Part shown: piece by piece, positions 24,644 to 32,259 of the stretch | Layout of the letters: every line of letters starts with the position of its first letter | How positions within the stretch are numbered: position 1 is the first letter of the stretch | Source: Limosilactobacillus kribbianus | GTDB taxonomy: Bacteria; Bacillota; Bacilli; Lactobacillales; Lactobacillaceae | Assembly (NCBI RefSeq): GCF_026413145.1 | Contig: NZ_JAOVYZ010000016.1 | Location: forward strand, 1 to 36,175 | DNA: 36,175 bases | Reading direction: 5' to 3' | Position numbers and translations under genes: made by a program | Notes under the pieces: model-generated | What the model saw: the letters and a program-made list of their open reading frames with translations, nothing else | The model's database searches: none | What the model was told of the DNA's origin: nothing

Positions 24644-25516
24644 TTATCTCCTTTCACTAATTTGGCCATCCGGCGTCCGCGCGACCTTCATGTCGTGGAT
24701 GCTGATGTAGTTGGCATCCTTGATGAGGGAGTCCTGGACCCGGCGTGTTTGCATAAAGCGAATAAATCTTTTGGTTGCCGCATCTGGCCGTCTTTTCGTA
24801 TACAGGTGCTCGTAGGACCAGAGTGGCCACCGGTTAGTCATTACGTTTTTAGCCGTCGGGGCCACGCCCGCCAATTTGACCGGCTGAACCCGTGAATTGA
24901 CATAGGCAAATGAGATGTAGCTGATCGCGCCCCGCGTGTTGGCCACGATCTCCTTCACGGTTCCGTTGGAGTCCTGCTCCTGGGCATTTACCGCGTGCTC
25001 ACCGGGCCGGAGCACCGTCTGCTCAAAGGCAACCCGCGTCCCGCTGCCACTTGCCCGGTTGATAACCGTGATCGGCAGGTTGGGACCGCCGAGCTGGCGC
25101 CAATTCGTGACCTTACCGGTGAAGATTTGGTGCAGCTGGTCCAGGGTCAGGTTGTCGATACCGAGGCGGGGATTCACGATCGGGGCGATCCCGGCCACCG
25201 CAACGATGTGGTCTTGTAACTTAGTATGCTCGATCCCATCCTGTTGATCGGCGAAGATGTCGGAAGAGCCGACATTCACCGCTCCGTCTTGGACCTGGCT
25301 CAAACCAGTTCCCGAACCGCCCCCCTGAACGATGATGCTGGTCCTGGCGTGATCCCGTTGGTATTTCTCAGCGGCCGCCTCAACCAGGGGTTGGAGGGCG
25401 GTCGAACCGACCACCGTCACCTTGGATTGGGCCGGCTGTTTCTTGGCGGCGGCCCAGCCACAGCCGAGGCCGGCCAGCACCCCGGCCAGCAAAATTCCCA
25501 ATAATACTTTGCGCAT
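24644..25516 (-). CDS. pstS: Phosphate-binding protein PstS
   Basis: The 290-residue protein has an N-terminal hydrophobic signal (MRKVLLGILLAGVLAGLGC) with Cys19 in a lipobox-like but non-consensus setting, so lipid attachment is probable, not certain. Phosphate-binding motifs are visible: VTVVGSTALQPLVEA, QGGGSGTGLSQV and INRASGSGTRVAFEQ, with the GSGT loop contacting phosphate. It captures phosphate outside the membrane and delivers it to PstCA. ATG 25514-25516 follows AGGAGGAGATC. A PhoP-box-like repeat lies upstream. Confidence 0.95.
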   Translation of the reverse strand: MRKVLLGILLAGVLAGLGCGWAAAKKQPAQSKVTVVGSTALQPLVEAAAEKYQRDHARTSIIVQGGGSGTGLSQVQDGAVNVGSSDIFADQQDGIEHTKLQDHIVAVAGIAPIVNPRLGIDNLTLDQLHQIFTGKVTNWRQLGGPNLPITVINRASGSGTRVAFEQTVLRPGEHAVNAQEQDSNGTVKEIVANTRGAISYISFAYVNSRVQPVKLAGVAPTAKNVMTNRWPLWSYEHLYTKRRPDAATKRFIRFMQTRRVQDSLIKDANYISIHDMKVARTPDGQISERR

Positions 25517-25577
25517 GATCTCCTCCTAGTTGTCTTCACGGTTTTCCTATGATACAAATAAAAGCATAGCAAGCCGT

Positions 25578-25616
25578 TGTAAAAGTTTAATCTGCGCAAT
25601 GTAAATGTTGTGTAAA
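25578..25616. promoter_or_regulatory. PhoP-box-like direct repeats between pstS and the response regulator
   Basis: On the minus strand TTTACA occurs exactly at 25611-25616, 25600-25605 and 25578-25583, with a degenerate CAGATT at 25589-25594: four hexamers on a strict 11-bp period. PhoP of Bacillus binds TTAACA-like hexamers spaced by five bases, which this matches closely. The site lies between divergent pstS and the PhoB-like gene and could control both. The plus-strand reading also offers TTGTAA (25577-25582), 17 bases, TGTAAA (25600-25605), so it may overlap the regulator's own promoter. Confidence 0.78.
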
Positions 25617-25635
25617 TATTTGGAGAAAGTTAAAA

Positions 25636-26346
25636 ATGACCAAAGAATTCCTCCTGCTGAGCCAGTCAGCCGATCTGACACAGCAGCTGACTGGCCTTTG
25701 CACCAAGGCCCACTGGCACCTCCGCCGGGTAACGACCCCGACCGGACTGGTGGTTGCTTTAGAAAAGCACCCGACCAGCGGAATCTGGTGGGATCTGGCC
25801 GCCGCTACGCTGGACACCACTATTGCCACAATGACCCTGATCCGCAGCCAAATTGCCGGCCCCATTACCGTTTTGACGGCCAAAATGACTGACCGCCTGC
25901 AGCGCAAGCTCTACGCCGCCCGGGTTGATGATGTTGAGCTTCTGCCAATTGATGACGCGGCCTTTCGGGCCAAAATTGAGCAGCGTCTCTGGACATACCA
26001 GCATACCGACCTCCATGGCAGCACCCCGCTCGCAAAGCCGGTTCCTTCCGAAATTCTCACAATTGGCGATCTGACAATCGACTTGGCCGCTTACACGGTG
26101 ACTAAGCGCGCCCAGCCGGTTGACCTGACGCCCAAGGAATTTCAACTGCTTTCCTACCTCGCCCACCACCGACAGCAGGTTCTCAGCCGCGAGCAGCTGG
26201 TGACCGGGGTCTGGGGCTACGACCTCCTGACCACCTCCCGGATCGTCGACATTCACATCAGCCACCTCCGCGACAAGCTGGAAGATGACCCTCACCAGCC
26301 AGCCCACCTGCTAACGATCCGTGGCTTTGGCTATAAATTCGTCTAG
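25636..26346 (+). CDS. PhoB/PhoP-like OmpR-family response regulator with a degenerate receiver
   Basis: The 236-residue protein has a receiver-like domain (1-120) and an OmpR-type winged helix (about 140-236): LTPKEFQLLSYLAHH, LSREQLVTGVWGY, RIVDIHISHLRDKLE and IRGFGYKFV. In the receiver Asp53 (GIWWDLAA) and Lys83 (TVLTAKM) are placed as usual, but the acidic pair near residues 9-10 that holds magnesium is Ser-Gln (LLLSQSAD). Phosphorylation may therefore be weak or unneeded. No histidine kinase gene adjoins it; the next gene is an unrelated SDR. It is divergent from pstS and most likely activates the pst operon. ATG 25636 follows TTGGAGAAAG. Confidence 0.88.
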   Translation: MTKEFLLLSQSADLTQQLTGLCTKAHWHLRRVTTPTGLVVALEKHPTSGIWWDLAAATLDTTIATMTLIRSQIAGPITVLTAKMTDRLQRKLYAARVDDVELLPIDDAAFRAKIEQRLWTYQHTDLHGSTPLAKPVPSEILTIGDLTIDLAAYTVTKRAQPVDLTPKEFQLLSYLAHHRQQVLSREQLVTGVWGYDLLTTSRIVDIHISHLRDKLEDDPHQPAHLLTIRGFGYKFV

Positions 26347-26443
26347 GCCCGCACTCGCCAAGTGCTTTTACTTTCGCACTAACAAAAAATAAGTTAAAAT
26401 AAGAATGAAGCTAAATCAGCACAATCAAGAAAGGAGACTTATC

Positions 26444-27085
26444 ATGACGAAAGTATTTATCGCCGGCGGATCCGGTCGGGTGGCAACTGAACTGATCAAG
26501 AACCTGGTGGCGGCTGGTAACCAGGTGATTGCCGGTGCCCGGCACCCCGAGAAGATCATCAAGCTGGACGGGGTGGCGCCGGTCAAGATGGACCTGCACG
26601 GAAGCGTTGATGACCTGGCATCCCTGATGAAGGGAGCCACGGCGGTTTATTTTGTCGCTGGCTCGCGGGGCAAGGATCTGCTCCAGACTGACGCCATGGG
26701 CGCGGTGAAGACGATGCAGGCGGCCAAGCAGGTTGGCATCAAGCGCTACGTCATGCTGAGCTCGATGTACGCCCTGCAGCCGGAAAAGTGGGCGGAATAC
26801 CCGGCTCTGGCAGCCATCACCGATTACAACATCGCCAAGTTCTTCGCGGACAACTACCTCATCAGTAACAGTGGCCTGGACTACACCATTATTCAGCCGG
26901 CCGTGCTGACCGAGGAAGCCGCTACCGGCAAGGTCGACCTGGGCGTGGGCGATGAAACCACCAACCCAATTCCTGACGTCGCCAAGGTGCTGGCGGCGGT
27001 TCTCAACCGGGACAACACCATCGGCAAGGTCATCATGATGCGCAGCGGTGACACACCGATTGAGACGGCCCTGGACAAGCTTTAA
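26444..27085 (+). CDS. NAD(P)-binding SDR-family oxidoreductase (YwnB-like)
   Basis: The 213-residue protein begins MTKVFIAGGSGRVATELIKN, the GxxGxxG nucleotide site, followed by VYFVAGSRGKDLLQ, YVMLSSMYALQP and LDYTIIQPAVLTEE, the IIxP motif of NAD(P)H-binding atypical SDRs. ATG 26444 follows AAGAAAGGAGAC; a longer start (26405) lacks a ribosome binding site. It shares its fold with the SDR at 15519 but is a different paralogue. Substrate unknown; B. subtilis YwnB is a comparable protein. Confidence 0.87.
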   Translation: MTKVFIAGGSGRVATELIKNLVAAGNQVIAGARHPEKIIKLDGVAPVKMDLHGSVDDLASLMKGATAVYFVAGSRGKDLLQTDAMGAVKTMQAAKQVGIKRYVMLSSMYALQPEKWAEYPALAAITDYNIAKFFADNYLISNSGLDYTIIQPAVLTEEAATGKVDLGVGDETTNPIPDVAKVLAAVLNRDNTIGKVIMMRSGDTPIETALDKL

Positions 27086-27090
27086 AACCA

Positions 27091-27130
27091 AAAATGATCG
27101 GCAACGCAATCGTGTGTTGCCGATCATTTT
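27091..27130. terminator. Bidirectional terminator between the SDR and ltrA
   Basis: A perfect 15-bp stem (AAAATGATCGGCAAC / GTTGCCGATCATTTT) with a 10-base loop separates two converging genes and has A or T runs on both sides. Confidence 0.93.
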
Positions 27131-28224
27131 TACTTGCTCGCAAACCGCCACATCATTAATAGTTCGCCGACATTGGTGATCGTTAGGCCAGCCATCAATC
27201 CAACGTTGCTGTTTTGCCAAACGAAGGCCAGCAGACTGCCGACCAGCCAAAGGGCGAGGACCCAGCCGATATGGCTTCCTTCGATCCGGTGCTCAGCCTG
27301 ATTGTAGATGGCGTTGCACATCAGGCAGAGGTAGAAGACCAGCAGACTGCCGGTCAACATGCCGACCAGGAAAAGGCGGGAAACGGAATCGTGAGCCAGG
27401 TAGACCAGACCAACCGTGATGGTCAACAGGCTCATGATCATCACCACGTGCGAGTACATCGCGACAAAGCCCCGCGTGTACTGGTAGTAATCCTGCAGCT
27501 GCTCGATCTGGATAATGTAGCAGCCGAAAAGGGCCGCCAAAAAGACGAAGATCAAAAGCGGCAGCGGTGCCCAGAGCGCGCCGTGAAAGTACTGGGTAAC
27601 GTTCACCAGTGCCTCGCCGAAGCTAATGATGATGATCAGGCTCAACCGTTCCACCAGGTGGGGAAAGTTGACCTTGGCGGATTCAAAGAGCCGGAAGAAG
27701 GCCAGCGGCATCAGGAAGCCGACCATTCCTCCGAGGACGCAGAGGTAGATCCCGTACCGGTAGCCCAGCAGCAGGCCAGCCAGGATGGCGATAAATTCCA
27801 CGAGCAAAGTGACAATGAAGGCCCGTTCGTCCCGCCCACGCCACGGCTGTTTGCCGGTTCCGCAAAGATATTGCCACAGTAGGTTGCCGACCGTCAGCAG
27901 CATTGCCGAATTGAAGGACTGAAAGGTGGTCACCCAGGTGGTATTGATGTTGTTGGCCAGATAAATTGCCGCGTACATGCTGATCATCAGCCCCACGGTA
28001 TCGACCAGCCGGCTGCAACCGAAGCGGTTGATGTACAGCGTCTGGTAGAGCCAGAGCTGCATGACCAGGATGATGGCGATGATGAACTCGCCGTAGGTCC
28101 CTAGCGCTAGGCCCCCGCCCACGGGATGATGGATCATCGCCGTAATCCGCGAAATCGCGTAGACAAAGATCAGGTCGTAGAAGAGCTCCAGCATTGAGAC
28201 CGGCTTGGCTTCAATCTTTTTCAT
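27130..28224 (-). CDS. Low-temperature requirement protein A (LtrA) family membrane protein
   Basis: The 364-residue protein begins with KPVSMLELFYDLIFVYAISRIT, the LtrA family hallmark (SxxELFxDLxFV), and has about ten hydrophobic segments. ERLSLIIIISFGEALVNV (about 207-224) is the second conserved LtrA segment. The family is named after a Listeria gene needed for growth in the cold; the molecular function is unknown. ATG 28222-28224 follows GAGGGGGAGTTGAGA. It is divergent from the TauE/SafE permease and ends in the bidirectional terminator. Confidence 0.9.
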   Translation of the reverse strand: MKKIEAKPVSMLELFYDLIFVYAISRITAMIHHPVGGGLALGTYGEFIIAIILVMQLWLYQTLYINRFGCSRLVDTVGLMISMYAAIYLANNINTTWVTTFQSFNSAMLLTVGNLLWQYLCGTGKQPWRGRDERAFIVTLLVEFIAILAGLLLGYRYGIYLCVLGGMVGFLMPLAFFRLFESAKVNFPHLVERLSLIIIISFGEALVNVTQYFHGALWAPLPLLIFVFLAALFGCYIIQIEQLQDYYQYTRGFVAMYSHVVMIMSLLTITVGLVYLAHDSVSRLFLVGMLTGSLLVFYLCLMCNAIYNQAEHRIEGSHIGWVLALWLVGSLLAFVWQNSNVGLMAGLTITNVGELLMMWRFASK

Positions 28225-28375
28225 TCTCAACTCCCCCTCGTTGTTTTTCCCTAATGATAGCATGGTTGGGCCCTGAGTTTGCAAACATCCCACGGCCGTA
28301 TTAGAATGAATTGGTAAATAATCGGTAAGTGCAGGCGTACCCGAAACAGAATTGTGCCGTTGAGAAAGGATTACT

Positions 28376-29113
28376 ATGCTCTCAACGGCTTATTTATTAG
28401 TGATGTCTTTAATTGCCGGAATCTTGACCGGGATCATCGGAATGGCCTCGCTGACTTTGTACCCGGTCCTGCTGTCGGTCGGTGTGCTGCCCGTCTCCGC
28501 CAATGCCACCATCACCATCGCAACGGTCGGGGCTGGGACCACCATTTCCTCGCTGAAGGAGCTGAAGCATCACTGGGGCAGCGCCGTTCTGGTGGCAATT
28601 CTCAGCACCTGCGGCAGCGTCTGCGGGGCCCTGATTCTCACCCGCAGCTCCAACGCGGGTTTTCAAAAGATCGTTCCCGTCTTTATTCTGCTGGCCGGCG
28701 TTCTTCTGCTTTGGCCCGCTTCAAAACAAGGACGACAGCAATCACTCCGCTTTGCCTGGTTCCTGGATTGGGCCGGCGTGATCCTCATTGGTCTCTACAA
28801 TGGCTACTTCGGCGCGGCGTCTGGCCTCTTGATGATCGCGGTTTTGTCCAAGGCGATCGGCGGCGAATACACGACCTACAATGCCGTCCGGAATTTTGCC
28901 TCCCTGGTCAATAACATCTGCTCCGCCGTCATCTTCATCTGCACCATCAGGATTCAGTGGAGCATCATCGGCTTCCTGCTCTTCGGCCTGCTTGTTGGCG
29001 GCTATCTCGGCCCCATCATCGTCCGCTATATTCCCTCGACCATGATCAAGAAGACGGTCGGCGTAATTGCCATTTTGCTGGCCATGGTCCTGGCCTGGCA
29101 GGCGGCCCACTAG
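28376..29113 (+). CDS. TauE/SafE (TSUP) family permease
   Basis: The 245-residue membrane protein has about eight transmembrane helices. The N-terminal half holds AGILTGIIGMASLTLYPVLL and NATITIATVGAG; the second half repeats the layout with GLYNGYFGAASGLLMIAVL and YNAVRNFASLVNN. This internal duplication with G-x-G-A-like loops is typical of the TSUP family, which moves sulfite, sulfoacetate or other sulfur-containing and organic anions. ATG 28376 follows GAGAAAGGATTACT. Substrate unknown. Confidence 0.88.
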   Translation: MLSTAYLLVMSLIAGILTGIIGMASLTLYPVLLSVGVLPVSANATITIATVGAGTTISSLKELKHHWGSAVLVAILSTCGSVCGALILTRSSNAGFQKIVPVFILLAGVLLLWPASKQGRQQSLRFAWFLDWAGVILIGLYNGYFGAASGLLMIAVLSKAIGGEYTTYNAVRNFASLVNNICSAVIFICTIRIQWSIIGFLLFGLLVGGYLGPIIVRYIPSTMIKKTVGVIAILLAMVLAWQAAH

Positions 29114-29120
29114 TTTAATT

Positions 29121-29168
29121 AAAAGCCTGGGTTGAATGCGCAACGCTGTGCATCCGACCCAGGCTTTT
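29121..29168. terminator. Bidirectional terminator between the TSUP permease and an HxlR gene
   Basis: AAAAGCCTGGGT (29121-29132) pairs with ACCCAGGCTTTT (29157-29168), with a further ATGCGC-like inner stem. It lies between converging genes. Confidence 0.88.
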
Positions 29169-29172
29169 TGAG

Positions 29173-29577
29173 TTATTCGTGATTCTCGCCGGTGTGCAGC
29201 TGATCATCATGAATGCAACCATAGGAATATTCAATTTTGATCTGCGGATCATTCTCCTTCACCAGTTCCTCGCCAACCAGGGAAAGCTTCACCATCAGTT
29301 CCCGCGTTCGCTGGCCATTGGGGGTCAGGGAGTAGAGGCTTTGCGGCGGCATGGTATCGAGGCTCTCCCGGTGCACAATCCCGCTGGCCATCAGGCTCTT
29401 TAACTGTTGAGAGAGCACCTTGCGCGTTACCTGGTGGTGATTCTCAACGTTGACGTTGCGGAGCAGTTCGCCAAAGTGCTGCGACTTCTTTCCCAGCTGA
29501 CAGATGATCGAGGTTTTGTACTTGCCCTTCATCACGTCAATCAGATAGTCAATTCCTAATAAGTAGCGGTCCTTCAC
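29173..29577 (-). CDS. HxlR-family winged-helix transcriptional regulator
   Basis: The protein (about 134 residues) has YLIDVMKGKYKTSIICQL, HFGELLRNV and KVLSQQLKSLMASGIVHRE followed by MPPQSLYSLTPNGQ, the HxlR helix-turn-helix and wing. GTG at 29575-29577 (MKDRYLLGIDYL) was chosen because GGGGGAA lies nine bases upstream; GTG codons 6 bases and 18 bases earlier are alternatives. A Cys near the end (SYGCIHDD) and one in IICQL could sense redox-active compounds. It is divergent from the alcohol dehydrogenase at 29746 and probably controls it. Confidence 0.87.
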   Translation of the reverse strand: MKDRYLLGIDYLIDVMKGKYKTSIICQLGKKSQHFGELLRNVNVENHHQVTRKVLSQQLKSLMASGIVHRESLDTMPPQSLYSLTPNGQRTRELMVKLSLVGEELVKENDPQIKIEYSYGCIHDDQLHTGENHE

Positions 29578-29597
29578 TCCAATCACTTCCCCCACTA

Positions 29598-29613
29598 GTT
29601 ACTTAATGGTAAC
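29598..29613. promoter_or_regulatory. Candidate HxlR operator upstream of the alcohol dehydrogenase
   Basis: GTTAC-N6-GTAAC forms a 16-bp inverted repeat (29598-29613), with a third GTAAC half-site at 29617-29621. It lies just upstream of the HxlR gene and within the divergent intergenic region. Regulator binding is inference. Confidence 0.5.
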
Positions 29614-29745
29614 GCCGTAACTTAAAAGTGCCTTCTTTTCGCATTTTGTGAATCCCCTTACAATGAAATTGTTGAGGAAATAACACCTACTATTTTAGCG
29701 TGTTTTTCCATAATCTCAAAAGGTTTCATACGGAGGTTGATTCTT

Positions 29746-30867
29746 ATGAAGATCAAAGCTGCGGTTGTTAAGAAAATTGGGGACCCATTCACCATGGAGG
29801 ATGATATTGAGCTCCATGAAGTTGGGCCAAATGATCTCCAAGTCCACATGGTTGCTAGTGGGATTTGCCACTCTGACGACAGCATCCGAATGGGACGGCA
29901 GCCATTGAGCTACCTGATCATTCTCGGTCATGAAGGCTCAGGAATTGTTGAAAAGGTCGGCTCTAACGTTACCAACTTCCAGGTTGGTGACCACGTAATC
30001 TTGTCCTACTGGGCGGACCACGAATGTGACAAGTGTTTAACTGGTAAACCAACTCAATGTCGGAATTTCTCTAAAGGGAACTTCTCCGGGGTACGGCCAG
30101 ACGGTGAACCACTATTTGTCAAAGACGAAAAGGTTATCGCTGACATGTTTAATCAATCCAGCTTCACGACCACAACCGTCGTTGACCAGCGGAACGCAAT
30201 CAAGGTGGACAAAGATCTCGACCTTCGTAAGTTAGGCCCGCTGGGTTGTGGATACGTCACTGGTTCCGGGACCGTCTTCAACAACTTGAAACCACAGCCT
30301 GGTGATAGCTTTGCCGTCTTCGGGACCGGTGCCGTAGGTTTGGCTGCCATGATGGCCGCTCGGATCATGGGCTGCACAAAGGTAATCGCCGTTGACATCG
30401 TCCCATCCCGGCTCGAACTCGCCAAGGAACTGGGTGCCACCGACGTCATCAACAGCAAGGAAGAAGATCCGGTTGCCAAGATCAAAGAGCTGACGGGTGG
30501 CTACGGTGTTAACTACACGGTTGAAACCACTGGCATCGTCGGGGTTACTCGCAATGCCCTGGATGCCCTCCAGCAAGGTGGAACTTGCGCCGGGATTGCC
30601 GTTACGCCAAATGATGTCGAAGTCAGCGAATGGAAAGACCTCAGTGCCAACGATAAAGGCTTTGTTGGTGTCCTGATGGGTGATGCCGTTCCACAAATCG
30701 ACATCCCACGGTTAATCGACTTCTACAAGCTCGGTCAATTTGATTTTGATAAGACCGAAAAGTTCTATGACTTCGACCAGATTAACGAAGCCAATGCCGA
30801 CTCACTGTCCGGAAAGACAATCAAGCCCGTTCTGATCATCGACAAGGATTACCAACCTGGTGACTAA
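29746..30867 (+). CDS. Zinc-dependent alcohol dehydrogenase (medium-chain, aryl-alcohol type)
   Basis: The 373-residue enzyme has the catalytic zinc ligands in ASGICHSDD (Cys, about 38), ILGHEGSG (His-Glu, about 60) and GPLGCGYVTGSG (Cys, about 165), and a Rossmann site AVFGTGAVGLAAM (about 186-198) with Asp in AVDIVPSR, which favours NAD. The structural zinc lobe reads DHECDKCLTGKPTQC, where the first of the four usual Cys is Asp. ATG 29746 follows CGGAGGTTGATTCTT. Codon use (GGT, CCA, GTT, GCC) is more like a highly expressed gene than that of its neighbours. It is divergent from HxlR, suggesting induction by aldehydes or related compounds. Confidence 0.92.
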   Translation: MKIKAAVVKKIGDPFTMEDDIELHEVGPNDLQVHMVASGICHSDDSIRMGRQPLSYLIILGHEGSGIVEKVGSNVTNFQVGDHVILSYWADHECDKCLTGKPTQCRNFSKGNFSGVRPDGEPLFVKDEKVIADMFNQSSFTTTTVVDQRNAIKVDKDLDLRKLGPLGCGYVTGSGTVFNNLKPQPGDSFAVFGTGAVGLAAMMAARIMGCTKVIAVDIVPSRLELAKELGATDVINSKEEDPVAKIKELTGGYGVNYTVETTGIVGVTRNALDALQQGGTCAGIAVTPNDVEVSEWKDLSANDKGFVGVLMGDAVPQIDIPRLIDFYKLGQFDFDKTEKFYDFDQINEANADSLSGKTIKPVLIIDKDYQPGD

Positions 30868-30879
30868 TTAAATGAAAAT

Positions 30880-30917
30880 GCCCCTGCCTGCCGAAATACA
30901 GTAAGCAAGGGCTTTTC
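30880..30917. terminator. Terminator between the alcohol dehydrogenase and the ABM-like gene
   Basis: GCCCCTGC (30880-30887) pairs with GCAAGGGC (30905-30912) with one mismatch, flanked by AAAAT and TTTTCG, so it may serve both converging genes. Confidence 0.65.
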
Positions 30918-30924
30918 GTTTAGT

Positions 30925-31215
30925 TTAGGCCACCGCGTAGATGCGGACGTCGGGATCCGTCGTCCAAGTCGGCTTCAGGCCAGGGAAGACGTGTTGGGTG
31001 AACATCTCACTCTTCAGGTAGGCCTGGGCGTGCTCGACGCTGTCAAAACCGTGCAGGACCTGAACGTCTTCGTCCCGAACCAGTAGCTGCTTGGTCAGTG
31101 CCCCCGAAATCGTGTTCAAAAACGGCTGCCGGTAATCGTTGTAAACCTTCGCCGCTGCGGCCCGCTTTTCTTCTGGAACCACCATCGTAATCTGCAAGTA
31201 TGCTTTAACTGTCAT
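30925..31215 (-). CDS. Small ABM/dimeric alpha-beta barrel protein (quinol monooxygenase-like)
   Basis: The 96-residue protein begins MTVKAYLQITMVVPEEKRAA and has the strand-helix-strand layout of antibiotic biosynthesis monooxygenase-like ferredoxin folds, with VLHGFDSVEHAQAYLKSEMF in the second half. Members are small dimers that oxidise quinols or shield redox chemistry, but many have no known activity. ATG 31213-31215 lies eight bases after AGGAGG; the adjacent ATG at 31216-31218 is also possible. It is divergent from the internally deleted hxlR gene at 31329, which may once have controlled it. Confidence 0.72.
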   Translation of the reverse strand: MTVKAYLQITMVVPEEKRAAAAKVYNDYRQPFLNTISGALTKQLLVRDEDVQVLHGFDSVEHAQAYLKSEMFTQHVFPGLKPTWTTDPDVRIYAVA

Positions 31216-31328
31216 CATGCATTCCTCCTGTTTCAATCATTTTCAATTTTCATGATAGCCATCTATAATCGACAAAGATACGTTTTCAAAAGCGATTGAG
31301 CTACTAAAAAATTGTTGAGGAGGCTGCC

Positions 31329-31610
31329 ATGTACCAACGAAAGACACCCAAGAAATACTACTGCACCGTCGATTTTGCCCTCGACATCTTCGGTGGCAAG
31401 TGGAAACCCCGCCTACTCTGCATCCTCGGCCACAGCAAGGCCCTGCGCTACGGCGAATTGAAGACCGCCATGGAGGACATCTCGGACGCGGCCCTGCTCC
31501 CCGTCCTCGACACCATTTCGGACTGGGCAGTTCAGCACAGCAACGCGGACATCTACAGCGGCCAGCACTTTCACCAGGTCCACTTTGGAGCATTTGAACA
31601 ACACAACTAA
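31329..31610 (+). pseudogene. HxlR-family regulator with an internal deletion of the DNA-binding region
   Basis: The 93-residue product starts normally (MYQRKTPKKYYCTVDFALD, FGGKWKPRLLCILGH, RYGELKTAMEDISDAAL) but then jumps directly to LLPVLDTISDWAVQHSNAD, which is the usual HxlR C-terminus. The section between (recognition helix, ELxxxGxVxR and the PPxVEYxLTxxG wing, about 35-40 residues) is missing, while the frame is kept. The protein therefore cannot form a normal winged helix and is probably inactive or dominant-negative. ATG 31329 follows TTGAGGAGGCTGCC, so it may still be translated. Confidence 0.75.
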
Positions 31611-31622
31611 CGCTAATCCTGC

Positions 31623-31628
31623 TATAAT
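31623..31628 (+). promoter_or_regulatory. Extended -10 promoter of the tyrosine phosphatase gene
   Basis: CTGCTATAAT gives a TGnTATAAT extended -10 box, 44 bases before ATG 31672 and just after the broken hxlR gene. No good -35 is seen. Confidence 0.65.
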
Positions 31629-31671
31629 CAGGATCCAATCACAATCAGATTAGAGAGGTGCGCACGTCTTA

Positions 31672-32142
31672 ATGAAGGTTATTTTTGTTTGTCTCGGCAA
31701 CATCTGCCGTTCACCGATGGCCGAAGCAATGTTTAAGAAGATGGTCCGGGAAGCCAACCTGCAGGACCAGATCACGGTCGACTCCGCGGGAACCAGTGAC
31801 ATCGCGGCCGGCTCCCCGGCGGACCATCGTACTAAGAAGATCCTGGACAAGTACGGCATCCCCGATGACGACATGATTGCCCGCCAGCTGACCGATCGTG
31901 ACTTTGAAGAGGCGGACTACATCATCGTCATGGACCAGATGAACATGGTCGATGCCAAGGACATGGCACCGGCGGGAACCGCGCACAAGGTCCACGGGAT
32001 CTACGAAGCAACGCCCCACAAGAGCAACCGCTGGATTGTTGACCCCTGGATCACCCACCGCTTCCAGGATACCTACGACAGCCTGAGCGAGGCCCTGCCA
32101 AACTGGCTGACCAAGCTCGAAGGCGAATTAAAGAATCGTTAA
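31672..32142 (+). CDS. Low-molecular-weight protein tyrosine phosphatase
   Basis: The 156-residue protein has the active-site P-loop VCLGNICRSPMAEA at residues 6-19 (C-x5-R-S). The catalytic acid motif appears as VDPWITHRFQDTYDS: the Asp-Pro is kept, but the usual following Tyr (DPxY) is replaced. It removes phosphate from tyrosine or low-molecular-weight substrates in the cytoplasm and may counter a tyrosine kinase of capsule or exopolysaccharide control; no such kinase is in the window. ATG 31672 follows AGAGAGGTGCGCACG. Confidence 0.92.
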   Translation: MKVIFVCLGNICRSPMAEAMFKKMVREANLQDQITVDSAGTSDIAAGSPADHRTKKILDKYGIPDDDMIARQLTDRDFEEADYIIVMDQMNMVDAKDMAPAGTAHKVHGIYEATPHKSNRWIVDPWITHRFQDTYDSLSEALPNWLTKLEGELKNR

Positions 32143-32152
32143 ATTAGCGCCT

Positions 32153-32178
32153 GCCCCAACTTTCGGGTGGGCTTTTTT
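32153..32178 (+). terminator. Terminator after the tyrosine phosphatase
   Basis: GCCC pairs with GGGC around CAACTTTCGGGT, followed by six T. The stem is short, but the position directly after the stop codon supports it. Confidence 0.6.
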
Positions 32179-32220
32179 ACTGCTTCAAACCACCAACCCG
32201 CCTTTCTGCATGCAACGCGG

Positions 32221-32226
32221 TATAAT
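32221..32226 (+). promoter_or_regulatory. -10 box of pepN
   Basis: A perfect TATAAT lies 34 bases before the pepN start. No clear -35 hexamer was found 16-18 bases upstream. Confidence 0.55.
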
Positions 32227-32259
32227 GAACCTATCCTAATAAAAGAGAAGTGAATTTTA

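Noticed and set aside
26405-26443. Upstream ATG giving a 13-residue longer SDR
   Set aside because: The GGAG site and conserved start MTKVFIAGG point to 26444.
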